Shown: positions 1 through 12,503 of the stretch, piece after piece
Numbering within the stretch: the first letter of the stretch is position 1
Layout of the letters: every line of letters begins with the position of its first letter
DNA from: Paeniglutamicibacter cryotolerans
GTDB taxonomy: Bacteria; Actinomycetota; Actinomycetes; Actinomycetales; Micrococcaceae
Assembly: GCF_014190875.1 (NCBI RefSeq)
Contig: NZ_JACHVS010000001.1
Location: forward strand, 62,001 to 126,000
Reading direction: 5' to 3'
DNA: 64,000 nucleotides
The notes under the pieces: generated by a model
Database searches by the model: none
What the model was told of the DNA's origin: nothing
What the model saw: the letters and a program-made list of their open reading frames with translations, nothing else
Position numbers and translations under genes: made by a program

Positions 1-222
1 GCGGCTCCAGAGCCCGGCGTCGTACTGGCGGACGTTTTCCGGGGCCGGGTATTCGGGGAGCTCGGCTTCCTGCGCAGCGGCTGCCGCCTCAGCGGCCTCG
101 AGCGACGTGGTCGGTCGTTCGGGCTTGGCAGCCAGGATGTGCTTGCGGGCCGTCGTGTAGCTTTCGCCGGTACGTTCCATGCGGGCACGGGTCAGCTTCT
201 TCAGGTTCTTCGGCATGGCCAT
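1..222 (-). CDS. Hypothetical protein, N-terminal part only
   Basis: An open frame starts with ATG at 222 after a strong AAGGAGG and runs leftward off the window with no stop, giving 74 visible residues. The N-terminus is basic (MAMPKNLKKLTRARMERTGE) and is followed by a SYTTARKHIL stretch, an Ala/Glu-rich linker and PAPENVRQYDAGLWSR. A second ATG two codons downstream is equally possible as start. I do not recognise a family I can name; the YTTAR pattern at the N-terminus is something I associate with assorted actinobacterial proteins of unrelated function. Function not assigned. Confidence 0.6.
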   Translation of the reverse strand, partial: MAMPKNLKKLTRARMERTGESYTTARKHILAAKPERPTTSLEAAEAAAAAQEAELPEYPAPENVRQYDAGLWSR

Positions 223-294
223 AGTGGTGTTGTCCTCCTTGGGTGCGGCAGCGGGGTCCTCCCGCACGCCAGGGATTGGCGCCACCGGTCGATT

Positions 295-1110
295 CTACCG
301 GCGCCGGGCCACCAACAGCATCGGGGCGAGGGTACCTGCGTCCATGGCGGCCATCACGTTGCCGATCCGGTCCACCGGGTCACTGCCTAGGATGATCGGC
401 ATCCCCAGCGGCATGGGATGCTCGCGCTGGGTCCGGCCCTGCGCCGCCATGGCCGCCAAGGCGGGGGCGCTCATGTCCTGCTCGCGTTCGACCTCGAACC
501 CGGATTCCGCCAGCAGCTTCCGGTACCCGCTGACCGTGTCGACGAACGAACCCGCAGCCTCGTTGGCCCAGGGCTGCGGGTAGTGCAGGTCGTTGGAACC
601 CATCAGGTCGTAGACGCCAAAGACGCCGCCTGGCGCCAATAGCCGGTGTACCTCGGCGAACACCGAGGCCTTGTCCTCCAGATTCATGCCCACGTGCAGC
701 AGCGTCGCCACGTCGAAGCTTCCCGGCTCCAGCCCGGTGTCCTCGCCCGCCGCGCACAGCGAGGTGATCGACTCCCCCAGCCCGCTGGCGTGGTTCAGTT
801 CCCTGGCGAGCTCGACGAACTCCTCCGTCAGGTCGACCGCCGTGACATAGGCGCCGTGGGCGGCAAAGGCCCGAGCAGCTCCGCCGATGCCGGAGCCGAC
901 GTCCAACACCCGGGTTCCGGGGCCGATGCCGGTGGCGCGAATCAGGTCCATCGTGGCCGCGGTTCCCCCGCTGTGGAACTGGTCTGCTTCCTCCAGATCC
1001 CCCGGGGACAACGCGCCTGGATCCCTGCCCTGGGCACGGACCGCGGCAAAGAGCCGCTCGCGCAGCGTCCCGGTGGTGTACCTGTTGATGGCCTGCTCGT
1101 GATCACCCAT
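295..1110 (-). CDS. Class I SAM-dependent methyltransferase
   Basis: A 271-residue cytoplasmic methyltransferase. Start ATG at 1110 follows AGGGGAG at 8 bases; the frame stays open further upstream, but that part crosses the divergent promoter region and looks non-coding. The SAM-binding motif I is VLDVGSGIGGAARAFA at about residues 66-80, followed by VTAVDLTEEFVELAREL (acidic residue for the ribose hydroxyls) and FDVATLLHVGMNLEDK. The arrangement resembles the ubiquinone/sarcosine-type methyltransferases that act on small molecules. The substrate cannot be told from sequence. It is divergently transcribed from the alcohol dehydrogenase at 1297 and shares its upstream region. Confidence 0.85.
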   Translation of the reverse strand: MGDHEQAINRYTTGTLRERLFAAVRAQGRDPGALSPGDLEEADQFHSGGTAATMDLIRATGIGPGTRVLDVGSGIGGAARAFAAHGAYVTAVDLTEEFVELARELNHASGLGESITSLCAAGEDTGLEPGSFDVATLLHVGMNLEDKASVFAEVHRLLAPGGVFGVYDLMGSNDLHYPQPWANEAAGSFVDTVSGYRKLLAESGFEVEREQDMSAPALAAMAAQGRTQREHPMPLGMPIILGSDPVDRIGNVMAAMDAGTLAPMLLVARRR

Positions 1111-1240
1111 GCTCAACACTCCCCTGCGTCCCTGCCCCCGGGCACGCCGGACGGTGCCCGTAGCCCCATGGTAGATCCAATCGCCCGCCATGGCGGCGGG
1201 GAACGACCACCGGGCGGACCCTTGCGGTTCTTCGCGCCAT

Positions 1241-1266
1241 GCCATGGACTGGTGGAGGTCCATGGC
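1241..1266. promoter_or_regulatory. Perfect 9-bp inverted repeat, candidate operator
   Basis: GCCATGGAC, an 8-base spacer, then GTCCATGGC. The palindrome ends 30 bases before the alcohol dehydrogenase start in the divergent intergenic region. Further CCATGG-containing palindromic sequence lies at about 1184-1198 and 1275-1282. Position and symmetry suit a dimeric repressor site. No regulator gene is adjacent, so this is inference. Confidence 0.4.
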
Positions 1267-1296
1267 CGCCCGGTGCCATGGCGAAGAAGGAGAACC

Positions 1297-2397
1297 ATGA
1301 AAACCACTGCCGCCATCGTTCCCACCCAGGGTGCACCCCTGGAACTGCGTGAGCTTCAGCTCGATGATCCCCGTCCCGACGAGGTGCAGGTGCGCATGGT
1401 GGCCTCGGGGGTCTGCCATACCGACGCCATCGTGAGGGACCAGTGGTATCCCACCCCGCTGCCGGCGGTCCTGGGCCATGAGGGTGCCGGCGTGGTGGAA
1501 AGGGTGGGCTCCGGCGTCACCTCGGTGGTCCCCGGGGACCACGTGCTGCTCAGCTTCGCCTCCTGCGGTTCGTGTTCATCGTGCCTGTCGGGCAGCCCCT
1601 CGTACTGCACCGACTTCTATGGGCGGAACTTCAGCGGGGCCCGCACCGACGGCAGCACCGCCTTCACCGATACCGACGGCTCCCCCGTCTCATCGCACTT
1701 CTTCGGCCAGTCCTCCTTCGCCCGGCTGAGCAACGTGAACGAGAGCAGCGTGGTGAAGGTGCCCTCCACCGCCCCCTTGGAACTGCTGGGCCCGTTGGGC
1801 TGCGGCATCATGACCGGGTCCGGGGCCGTGCTGAACGTGCTGGATCCGGAGGCCGGGTCCAGCTTCGTGGTCTTCGGCAGCGGCGCCGTGGGCCTGGCCG
1901 GCCTGCTGGCCGCCGTGGTGGCCAATGCGGCGATCATCATCGCCGTCGACGTGGTGGACAGCCGGCTGGAACTGGCGGCGTCCCTCGGCGCGACCCACAC
2001 CATCAACGGCAGGAACGAGGATGTGGTGGCCGGGATCAAGGAGATCACCGCCGGCGGGGCGAACTACGCGCTGGATACCACCGGCAACCCGGTGGTGTTC
2101 CGGCAGATGGTTGATTCCCTGGGTCTGCGCGGGCACGGGGCCCTGGTCGGTGCCGCGGCTCCCGGCACCGAGGCGGCCATCGACATCGGCTCGATCCTGC
2201 TCACCGGGCTGAAGCTGAGCATGGTCATCGAGGGCGACGCGGTACCCCAGATATTCATCCCGAAGCTGATCGCCCTCTACGAGGCAGGCCGGTTCCCGTT
2301 CGACCGGCTCGTGAAGAAGTACCCGATCTCCGAGATCAACACGGCCTTCGCCGACAGCGAGAGCGGTGCGACCATCAAACCGGTCGTGGTGTTCTAG
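1297..2397 (+). CDS. Zinc-dependent NAD(P) alcohol dehydrogenase
   Basis: A 366-residue medium-chain dehydrogenase. It starts with ATG at 1297 after GAAGGAG. Catalytic zinc ligands are visible as C40, H61-E62 and C169. Structural zinc is bound by C90, C93, C96 and C104 (CGSCSSC...C). The Rossmann motif GSGAVG is at 194-199, with an acidic residue after the second strand (D218) that favours NAD over NADP. The overall pattern is like aryl/benzyl-alcohol dehydrogenases of the XylB type. It oxidises alcohols to aldehydes or the reverse; the physiological substrate is unknown. It stands alone, with a candidate operator just upstream. Confidence 0.9.
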   Translation: MKTTAAIVPTQGAPLELRELQLDDPRPDEVQVRMVASGVCHTDAIVRDQWYPTPLPAVLGHEGAGVVERVGSGVTSVVPGDHVLLSFASCGSCSSCLSGSPSYCTDFYGRNFSGARTDGSTAFTDTDGSPVSSHFFGQSSFARLSNVNESSVVKVPSTAPLELLGPLGCGIMTGSGAVLNVLDPEAGSSFVVFGSGAVGLAGLLAAVVANAAIIIAVDVVDSRLELAASLGATHTINGRNEDVVAGIKEITAGGANYALDTTGNPVVFRQMVDSLGLRGHGALVGAAAPGTEAAIDIGSILLTGLKLSMVIEGDAVPQIFIPKLIALYEAGRFPFDRLVKKYPISEINTAFADSESGATIKPVVVF

Positions 2398-2416
2398 ACC
2401 GCGCAGCGGCCGCCTC

Positions 2417-2575
2417 TCAGGGGCGCTGCAACGTCCCGGGGACCAGGACCAGACCGGTTTCCGGGTCGGCGTCCAGGAAGAGCGCCAGTCCGCCGGAGAT
2501 GAAGAAGATGAAGGAGGCGATGGCGATGGCGCCGAGCACCAGGGCGAAGACGAGGGCTTTTCGTTCGGGGGTCAT
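2417..2575 (-). CDS. Small membrane protein, 52 residues
   Basis: A short frame starting with ATG at 2575 (AGGA seven bases upstream) and ending at TGA 2417. The protein begins MTPERKALVF and has one long hydrophobic stretch (about residues 8-35, LVLGAIAIASFIFFISGG core) and a polar tail DADPETGLVLVPG. It sits between the convergent ends of the alcohol dehydrogenase and the guaB terminator. It looks like a genuine single-pass membrane peptide of the kind common in Micrococcaceae, but no function can be assigned. Confidence 0.55.
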   Translation of the reverse strand: MTPERKALVFALVLGAIAIASFIFFISGGLALFLDADPETGLVLVPGTLQRP

Positions 2576-2674
2576 GCGTCCATCCTAGGCAGCGGTGGCC
2601 CCGGGATACGCATTGCCCGGGCCGTTCGCCCCGAACAGGGGCAATGCCACAGCAAGGCCCCAAGCCCGCAAACG

Positions 2675-2718
2675 GCCACAGGCGCCCCGCTCCCTCCAGG
2701 GAACAGGACGCCTGTGGC
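2675..2718 (-). terminator. Hairpin downstream of guaB
   Basis: A 10-bp stem (GCCACAGGCG with CGCCTGTGGC) lies 17-61 bases beyond the guaB stop. The tail after the stem on the minus strand is GTTTGCG, poor in T, so it is a weak or factor-assisted terminator. Confidence 0.5.
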
Positions 2719-2735
2719 GGTGGAGCGGGCGGGTC

Positions 2736-5998
<3,263 letters not shown>

Positions 5999-6140
5999 GG
6001 CTTCCTCCAGGGCACGGGCCACGGCCCGGGGTGGCCGTCGGCCGTGGCCCCATTCTGAGCCGGAACCGGTGAGAGGCCAAGCACGGGAGAATGACGATTC
6101 GGCACCGTTCGACTCCGGGGTGCGGTCCCCGGCCTCCGGG

Positions 6141-8240
6141 CTACGTCCAGCCGAGTGCGGCGTACAACCGCTGCCCGAAGACCGGGGTGGTGGTCCGCAC
6201 GTACGTGCTGGTGAGGTGCGATTCGTCCATGTAGGCCAGGACGTTGCCGATCACCGGGCGGCAGCTGTCCTGCGGGCAAAGCAGGTCGGTCAGGTCCAGC
6301 GTGGAGAACCGGTGCCCAGGCAGGTTCATTTCCGGCAGCCCGAGAACCGGGCTGGTCTTGGCCATCGCGTAGTCCACCTCCATGGTGCAGGGTTCGCCGT
6401 CTGGACCAAACCTGTCTACGCATTCGGGAATGGAGGCGTCGAACCGGGGCGTATCTCGCATCCCGATTACCTGGATGCCGGCATCGAGGAACGCTTTGAT
6501 CCCGGCCCGGTAACCGGTGGCCAGGCGCTCGCGCTGCCCGGGTGAATTCCCGTCGGCATCCGGACCCTGGGCGGTGCGCGTGGCAAGCGTCAGCAGGGCA
6601 TCGGGCCGGTGTTCAAGTACGTATTTCGCTGCCACTGCGTTGAAGTCCGTGCAGTCCGCGTCGGTGTCTTGGGTCTCGTCGCCATAGCGGCAGCCCGGTC
6701 GGGTGAGCAGCACCCAGTGCAGGTCTTTCTGCTCCGCCAGCTGCGCCACCGCCCCGCTCCAGTGCTGCATGTGGGAGTCGCCCAGCAAGAAGAGCGTCTT
6801 TTCAGCTGCCGGGTTCCCGCCTTCCTGGCAGTACTCCATCAGCGGGTCATCCGATGCGTAGGCACCGGAGCAGTCATCGCCGAAGTTCGACCAGTCGAAG
6901 CTTGCTCTGCTGGTCAGCGGGATCATCAGCGCCCCGGGATCCCCGGAGGCGACATAGCCGGGCTCAAGCACCAGCGCGCCGGGGTTATCGACGGCCGGCT
7001 GCGTGGCGGCCAACTGTTCCTGCGCGGCGACCCGGTGTTCCCAGCCGTTCAACGGCACCATGACCACTGCAAGCATGAGCGCGATGACCACGCCGACGCG
7101 GCGGCGCTTGGCCGAGAGCCACTTCCAGGAACGCATCGGTGATTCCACGATGCGGGTCGTGGCCCAGGCCAGGACCAGCGAGAGCCCCATGATCATCAGC
7201 CCCTGGACCAGGCTCGGCTTCGATTCGCCCGAGCGCACCACGAAGAACACCAGCACCGGCCAGTGCCAGAGGTACAGGGCATAGGCGATGCCGCCGAGCC
7301 AACCAAGCACCGGCAGCGCCAGCAGCCGGTCAACGCCGAAGCGGGACTGCCCGGCGATGATGACACAGGCCGCCGCCAGCGTCGGCCAGAGTGCCAGGTA
7401 GCCGGGGAACTGTTGCTGGACCGGGAGCAGGATCCCGCAGCTGACGATCGCGGCAAGGCCGATCCAGCCCAGCGGCGCGCGCACGGCTCCCGGCAACCGG
7501 CTCATGAAGGGCAGCGCGATGGCCACCATCGAGCCAAGCGCGAACTCCCAGAGCCGAGCCCCGGTGTCGAAGTAGGCCCAGGCCTGATCCGAGGCCGTGA
7601 TCCGGATCGAGTAGGTCAGCGAGGCTGCGAACACCACTGCAAACAGCATTGCCATCACCATCGCATAGCGCAGGCGGGGGAAGCGGCGCACCAGCAAGCG
7701 GTGGACCAGCAGCCCGGCGCCCAGGAGCAGCGGCCACAAGAGGAAGACCTGGCCCTGGATGGACAACGACCAGAAGTGCTGTAGCGGGCTGGTGGTGGCG
7801 CTGTTCGCCGCGTAGTAATCGACCGCGTCCTGGGCCAGTTGCCAGTTTTGCCGGTAGAACAGGCTCGCCCAGGCCTGTTCGAAGATGGAGCTCCAGCGGC
7901 TGGAGGGCAGCAGTGCAGCGGTGGCCACCAGCGAGGCAAGCAGCACCGCCACGGCGGCAGGCAGCAACCGGCGGAAGGTGTTGAGCCAGTATCCGGGAAG
8001 GTCGAAGGAGCGCCCGCTCTCCGCCTTGCGGATGAAGGAACCGGTCAGGAAGAAGGCCGAGAGCATGAGGAACACGTCGACGCCGCCTGAAACCCGGCCC
8101 ATCCACACGTGATAGACCATGACCAAGACGACGGAGAGGGCACGAAGGCCCTGGAGCTCGGGACGGAACGGGGCACGGGAAACAGGGAGCATGTTTCCCG
8201 CCTCCAGTGCCGGGGCCGGCGCAAGGGTGAAACGGGACAT
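6141..8240 (-). CDS. Acyltransferase-3 / SGNH membrane O-acyltransferase
   Basis: About 699 residues. The N-terminal acyltransferase-3 domain begins RPELQGLRALSVVLVMVYHVW, with the catalytic His in YHVW, and has about ten membrane segments to residue 410. The C-terminal extracytoplasmic SGNH hydrolase-like domain shows FLLGDSHMQHWSG (Ser nucleophile) and the DESH (Asp/His) block near residue 675. This OafA/PatB-like two-domain layout O-acetylates wall polymers or surface polysaccharide. The start is uncertain: ATG 8240 has weak GAAAG upstream, while ATG 8192 has GGAGG at 8 bases and would remove 16 residues. Confidence 0.88.
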   Translation of the reverse strand: MSRFTLAPAPALEAGNMLPVSRAPFRPELQGLRALSVVLVMVYHVWMGRVSGGVDVFLMLSAFFLTGSFIRKAESGRSFDLPGYWLNTFRRLLPAAVAVLLASLVATAALLPSSRWSSIFEQAWASLFYRQNWQLAQDAVDYYAANSATTSPLQHFWSLSIQGQVFLLWPLLLGAGLLVHRLLVRRFPRLRYAMVMAMLFAVVFAASLTYSIRITASDQAWAYFDTGARLWEFALGSMVAIALPFMSRLPGAVRAPLGWIGLAAIVSCGILLPVQQQFPGYLALWPTLAAACVIIAGQSRFGVDRLLALPVLGWLGGIAYALYLWHWPVLVFFVVRSGESKPSLVQGLMIMGLSLVLAWATTRIVESPMRSWKWLSAKRRRVGVVIALMLAVVMVPLNGWEHRVAAQEQLAATQPAVDNPGALVLEPGYVASGDPGALMIPLTSRASFDWSNFGDDCSGAYASDDPLMEYCQEGGNPAAEKTLFLLGDSHMQHWSGAVAQLAEQKDLHWVLLTRPGCRYGDETQDTDADCTDFNAVAAKYVLEHRPDALLTLATRTAQGPDADGNSPGQRERLATGYRAGIKAFLDAGIQVIGMRDTPRFDASIPECVDRFGPDGEPCTMEVDYAMAKTSPVLGLPEMNLPGHRFSTLDLTDLLCPQDSCRPVIGNVLAYMDESHLTSTYVRTTTPVFGQRLYAALGWT

Positions 8241-8395
8241 CGATGACTTTCGTTGCTGAAAAGGGCCCAGGGCCGAACGGGACCTTGGTGGCGTCCATCA
8301 TTCTAGCAACACCGTTATTCGTTCGTTACTGACGCTTGGCTTCAATCCCCAACCGGCGGCCCTGCGGGGCACCCCCCTCATGGAGAGGAACATGA

Positions 8396-8883
8396 AACTC
8401 ATCGACACTGAGCAAAACCACTGCGGGACGTGAGGAGCCGGGACGGGAACCAGCTGGGGAGTCGAGAAGTGACACGGCCGGGCGCCGCCGCCCGGGCACC
8501 GCAGGACGCCATGGCGAGGACATCCTCTGCGCACCAACGATCTACGGACTGATCATGGTTTCGGCCCTGATCCTTGTCACCGAGCAGCATGGGATCGCCT
8601 CGGCCGAGGCCTTCGGCACGGCCCTGGGCACCGTCCTGGTGTTCTGGCTGGCGCATCTCTTTGCCGGAACCCTGGCCCGGCTGAGCATTTCAACGGCCGG
8701 CACTCCGGATATCCACGACGCCCTGGCACTTGCGCTGAGGCACTCGATCGGGCTGCTGCTGGGGCTGCTGGGCTACCTCGTCTCGCGCGGATGGACCAGG
8801 ATCCGGGCTACCGGCTCCTGGCCGGTGTCATGACCTCCTCGTTGGGGCTGGTCATCGTGCTGCTCAAGGCGCGCATGCACTAA
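8396..8883 (+). pseudogene. Broken small membrane-protein gene
   Basis: The frame from 8396 has no ATG, GTG or TTG before 8555, yet already encodes protein-like sequence (GEDILCAPTIYGLIMVSALILV). It continues through LVFWLAHLFAGTLARLS and LRHSIGLLLGLLGYLVSRG. Near 8790 the coding signal jumps to another frame, which reads DPGYRLLAGVMTSSLGLVIV and ends in LLKARMH with stop at 8883; the first frame instead runs into a stop at 8831. The family I recall (Micrococcaceae integral membrane proteins with an APTIYGLIMVSAL start and an LLKALVH-like end) has a longer central part, so an internal deletion near 8750 is also likely. Probably not functional. Confidence 0.6.
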
Positions 8884-8916
8884 GGCTCCGCCGCCGGGCA
8901 GGGGGGGTGGAACGAA

Positions 8917-8966
8917 AAGGCCGCCGAGGCGCTCCCCCGGCGAAGGGGATTGCCTAGGCGGCCTTC
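8917..8966 (-). terminator. Terminator of groEL
   Basis: A strong hairpin just beyond the groEL stop: AAGGCCGCC/AGGC pairs with GCCT/GGCGGCCTT, with an inner CCCC-GGGG pairing. On the minus strand the stem is followed by TTTTCGTT. A good intrinsic terminator. Confidence 0.8.
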
Positions 8967-8978
8967 GGCAGCGGTCCG

Positions 8979-10604
<1,626 letters not shown>

Positions 10605-10615
10605 TTAGGCTGCGA

Positions 10616-10643
10616 GAAGCCCCGGCCTGTGGACCGGGGCTTC
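10616..10643 (-). repeat. Intercistronic hairpin between groES and groEL
   Basis: A perfect 10-bp stem (GAAGCCCCGG with CCGGGGCTTC) and 8-base loop in the 62-base gap between groES and groEL. No T-run follows, so it is more likely an RNA-processing or stability element, or a partial attenuator, than a full terminator. Confidence 0.6.
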
Positions 10644-10654
10644 ACACGGGGAAA

Positions 10655-10951
10655 CTACTTGACGACGATGGCCAGCACGTCGCGGGCGGAGAGTACGAGG
10701 TACTCCTCGCCGGCAACCTTGACTTCGGTTCCGCCGTACTTGGAGTAGATCACGACGTCGCCCTCGGCAACGTCGACCGGAACGCGGTTGCCGTTGTCAT
10801 CGACGCGGCCCGGTCCAACAGCCACGACCTTGCCCTCCTGGGGCTTTTCCTTGGCGGAGTCCGGGATAACGAGGCCGGAAGCCGTCGTCAGCTCTGCTTC
10901 GAGCGGCTGGACAACAATACGATCCTCGAGAGGCTTGATGGAGATCGACAC
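10655..10951 (-). CDS. groES: Co-chaperonin GroES
   Basis: A 98-residue 10-kDa chaperonin that caps GroEL. The GTG start at 10951 (AAGGAG six bases upstream) gives [20 protein letters not shown]. The mobile loop is [17 protein letters not shown], followed by [10 protein letters not shown] and [15 protein letters not shown]. Length is normal. First gene of the groES-groEL operon and controlled by HrcA through CIRCE; a vegetative promoter was not pinned down in the 140 bases between CIRCE and the start. Confidence 0.97.
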   Translation of the reverse strand: MSISIKPLEDRIVVQPLEAELTTASGLVIPDSAKEKPQEGKVVAVGPGRVDDNGNRVPVDVAEGDVVIYSKYGGTEVKVAGEEYLVLSARDVLAIVVK

Positions 10952-11091
10952 GGATCTCTCCTTTGCATGAGTTACCAATGGTTTACGGGCCGTTGGGGCG
11001 CTACCAACCGTCGTCGCGGTGCCAGCTGGCAAGTACCTCAGGCTTTCGGCTCCCGAACGGGCCGGGTGCCGTAAACGACTCTAGGCAACGG

Positions 11092-11118
11092 CTGGCACTC
11101 GGTCAAGGCGAGTGCCAG
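11092..11118. promoter_or_regulatory. CIRCE operator (HrcA binding site)
   Basis: A perfect inverted repeat CTGGCACTC-N9-GAGTGCCAG, upstream of groES. The consensus is TTAGCACTC-N9-GAGTGCTAA, and the spacing of 9 is exact. It is the binding site of the heat-shock repressor HrcA. Confidence 0.93.
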
Positions 11119-11164
11119 TTTGTGTCAGCTTTACGCCCTCGGCGCAGGGCTTTGGGGCGGGCGC

Positions 11165-11437
11165 TCAGGCGTCGGGTTCGGTGGGGGTGGCTGGTGCGGC
11201 CGGCATTCCACCGGAAAGCAACGAGCTCAGGCGGGACGCCGTGGCCGCATTGTTGGCGGCTGCCGCGGCGCGGTTGACCTCGGCGACGGCTGCGATGACT
11301 TCCTGGCGCTGGATCCGCACGCCCTTGGGCGCGTCGATGCCGATCTTGATCGATTCACCGCGGACATCAAGGACGGTCACCACGATGTCCTCGCCAATCA
11401 GGATCTGTTCTCCGACCTTCCGGGTAAGTACCAGCAC
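11165..11437 (-). CDS. csrA: Carbon storage/translation regulator CsrA with long C-terminal tail
   Basis: A 90-residue RNA-binding protein with a GTG start. The core MLVLTRKVGEQILIGEDIVV...GIDAPKGVRIQRQEV is a standard CsrA fold. RNA-binding residues LTR near the N-terminus and the RxQRQEV region are intact. After residue about 60 there is an extra Ala-rich tail (AAAAANNAATASR...PTEPDA) that typical 61-75-residue CsrA proteins lack. In Gram-positives CsrA represses flagellin translation and is sequestered by FliW. fliW is at the other end of this cluster, and GGA-loop hairpins are present in the fliC and flgB leaders. Last gene of the fliM-to-csrA run. Confidence 0.93.
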   Translation of the reverse strand: MLVLTRKVGEQILIGEDIVVTVLDVRGESIKIGIDAPKGVRIQRQEVIAAVAEVNRAAAAANNAATASRLSSLLSGGMPAAPATPTEPDA

Positions 11438-11444
11438 CGGCTCA

Positions 11445-12503
11445 TCATAGCCCAGTAACGGGCTTCACCTTCGTTCGGGCGCGCCCGAAGGCAGCCACAT
11501 CCAACACCGGAAAGCCCAACTCATCCACTGTTTCCGGGCTCAGCGTCTCGGCCCGGTTCAGTGCCGCAACGGCATCGATCTGATGCACGGCACCCAGCGC
11601 CGCCAGCCATGCCGCACTGTCAACCGGTTTGCGCCCGGCATCGACGGCGGCCCAGAGCTGGTCCGGGGACAGGAGCTCGAGCGGTGCCAGCTGGGCCGCC
11701 ATGTCGGCCACCGGGTCCAGTGCCAGGGCGACGACCAGCGGAACACCGGCGGCCACCGCGCCGGCACGGGCGCCCAGCACGGCACGGCGGTCGGCCAGCG
11801 GCGCCACGGCGGCGGAACCTGCGGCGAACATCGCGGCCAGTTCGCCGACGGCCGCCACGATGGCACCCTCGGGTGCCAGCACGCGCGCGGCACCGTGCGC
11901 GTCGGCCCACAACCCGATCACCAGGACCAGGTCGCCGGGGCCGTGCAGCGGCAGCGGTCCGCGCGGCGCTGCGACATCCTGCGCTGCCAGCCGGGCCGGG
12001 CCCGGGAAAAGCGGAACCCGCACGCCCGGGCCGGTGGGTGTGGCAGCGGAGGCCGGTGCCGGTCCCGGCTCCAGCGCCCGTCGGCGCGGGGACTGCTCGA
12101 AGGCCAACTGGTCCATGACCCGGGCAAAGTCCGGGGTGCCGGTGGCAACCACCGGCTCCTCGCGCCCGTGGATCCTGGCTTCGGCACCCTCGGCCTCGGC
12201 CAGCAACGCGGCGATGCCCACCCGCGAGGCCGGCGCCGTGGCACGCGAGCGCCGACCGCGGGAAGCCGGTGCCGCCGGAACTGCCGGACCGGGAACGGCC
12301 GCGGGAACCGGGGCCGCAGGGCCCGTCCCCTCGTCCGGGATCTCGATGAGCGCCTCATAGTGGGTCCGGCCCAGGAAGCCGCCCACTCCCCCGCGCGTGA
12401 CCTTCTCGGCGGAAATGATCCGGGCTGCCGGTCCGTGCTCGGCCCGGATCCGCCTCGTCAGTTCCGCGGCGCTGGGTGCCTCAAGCCGTAATCTGCTCGG
12501 CAC
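11445..12503 (-). CDS. FlhF-like protein with degenerate GTPase domain
   Basis: 352 residues, GTG start overlapping the flhA stop by 23 bases. The N-terminus (LRLEAPSAAELTRRIRAEHG, then PAARIISAEKVTRGGVGGFLG) matches the FlhF N-terminal domain pattern. A Pro/Ala linker occupies about residues 60-190. The C-terminal part has the order of an SRP-type NG GTPase, but the P-loop position reads VIGLWADAHGAARVL with no GxxGxGKT. The end (LSPDQLWAAVDAGRKPVDSA, VDELGFPVLDV) resembles the tail of that fold. FlhF places flagella and normally needs GTP. This copy probably cannot bind GTP and may act as a scaffold. Position between flhA and csrA supports a flagellar role. Confidence 0.6.
   Translation of the reverse strand: MPSRLRLEAPSAAELTRRIRAEHGPAARIISAEKVTRGGVGGFLGRTHYEALIEIPDEGTGPAAPVPAAVPGPAVPAAPASRGRRSRATAPASRVGIAALLAEAEGAEARIHGREEPVVATGTPDFARVMDQLAFEQSPRRRALEPGPAPASAATPTGPGVRVPLFPGPARLAAQDVAAPRGPLPLHGPGDLVLVIGLWADAHGAARVLAPEGAIVAAVGELAAMFAAGSAAVAPLADRRAVLGARAGAVAAGVPLVVALALDPVADMAAQLAPLELLSPDQLWAAVDAGRKPVDSAAWLAALGAVHQIDAVAALNRAETLSPETVDELGFPVLDVAAFGRARTKVKPVTGL

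Noticed and set aside
8192..8240. Firm choice of the acyltransferase start
   Set aside because: GGAGG favours ATG 8192, but the longer frame from ATG 8240 cannot be excluded; the longer form is listed and the alternative noted.
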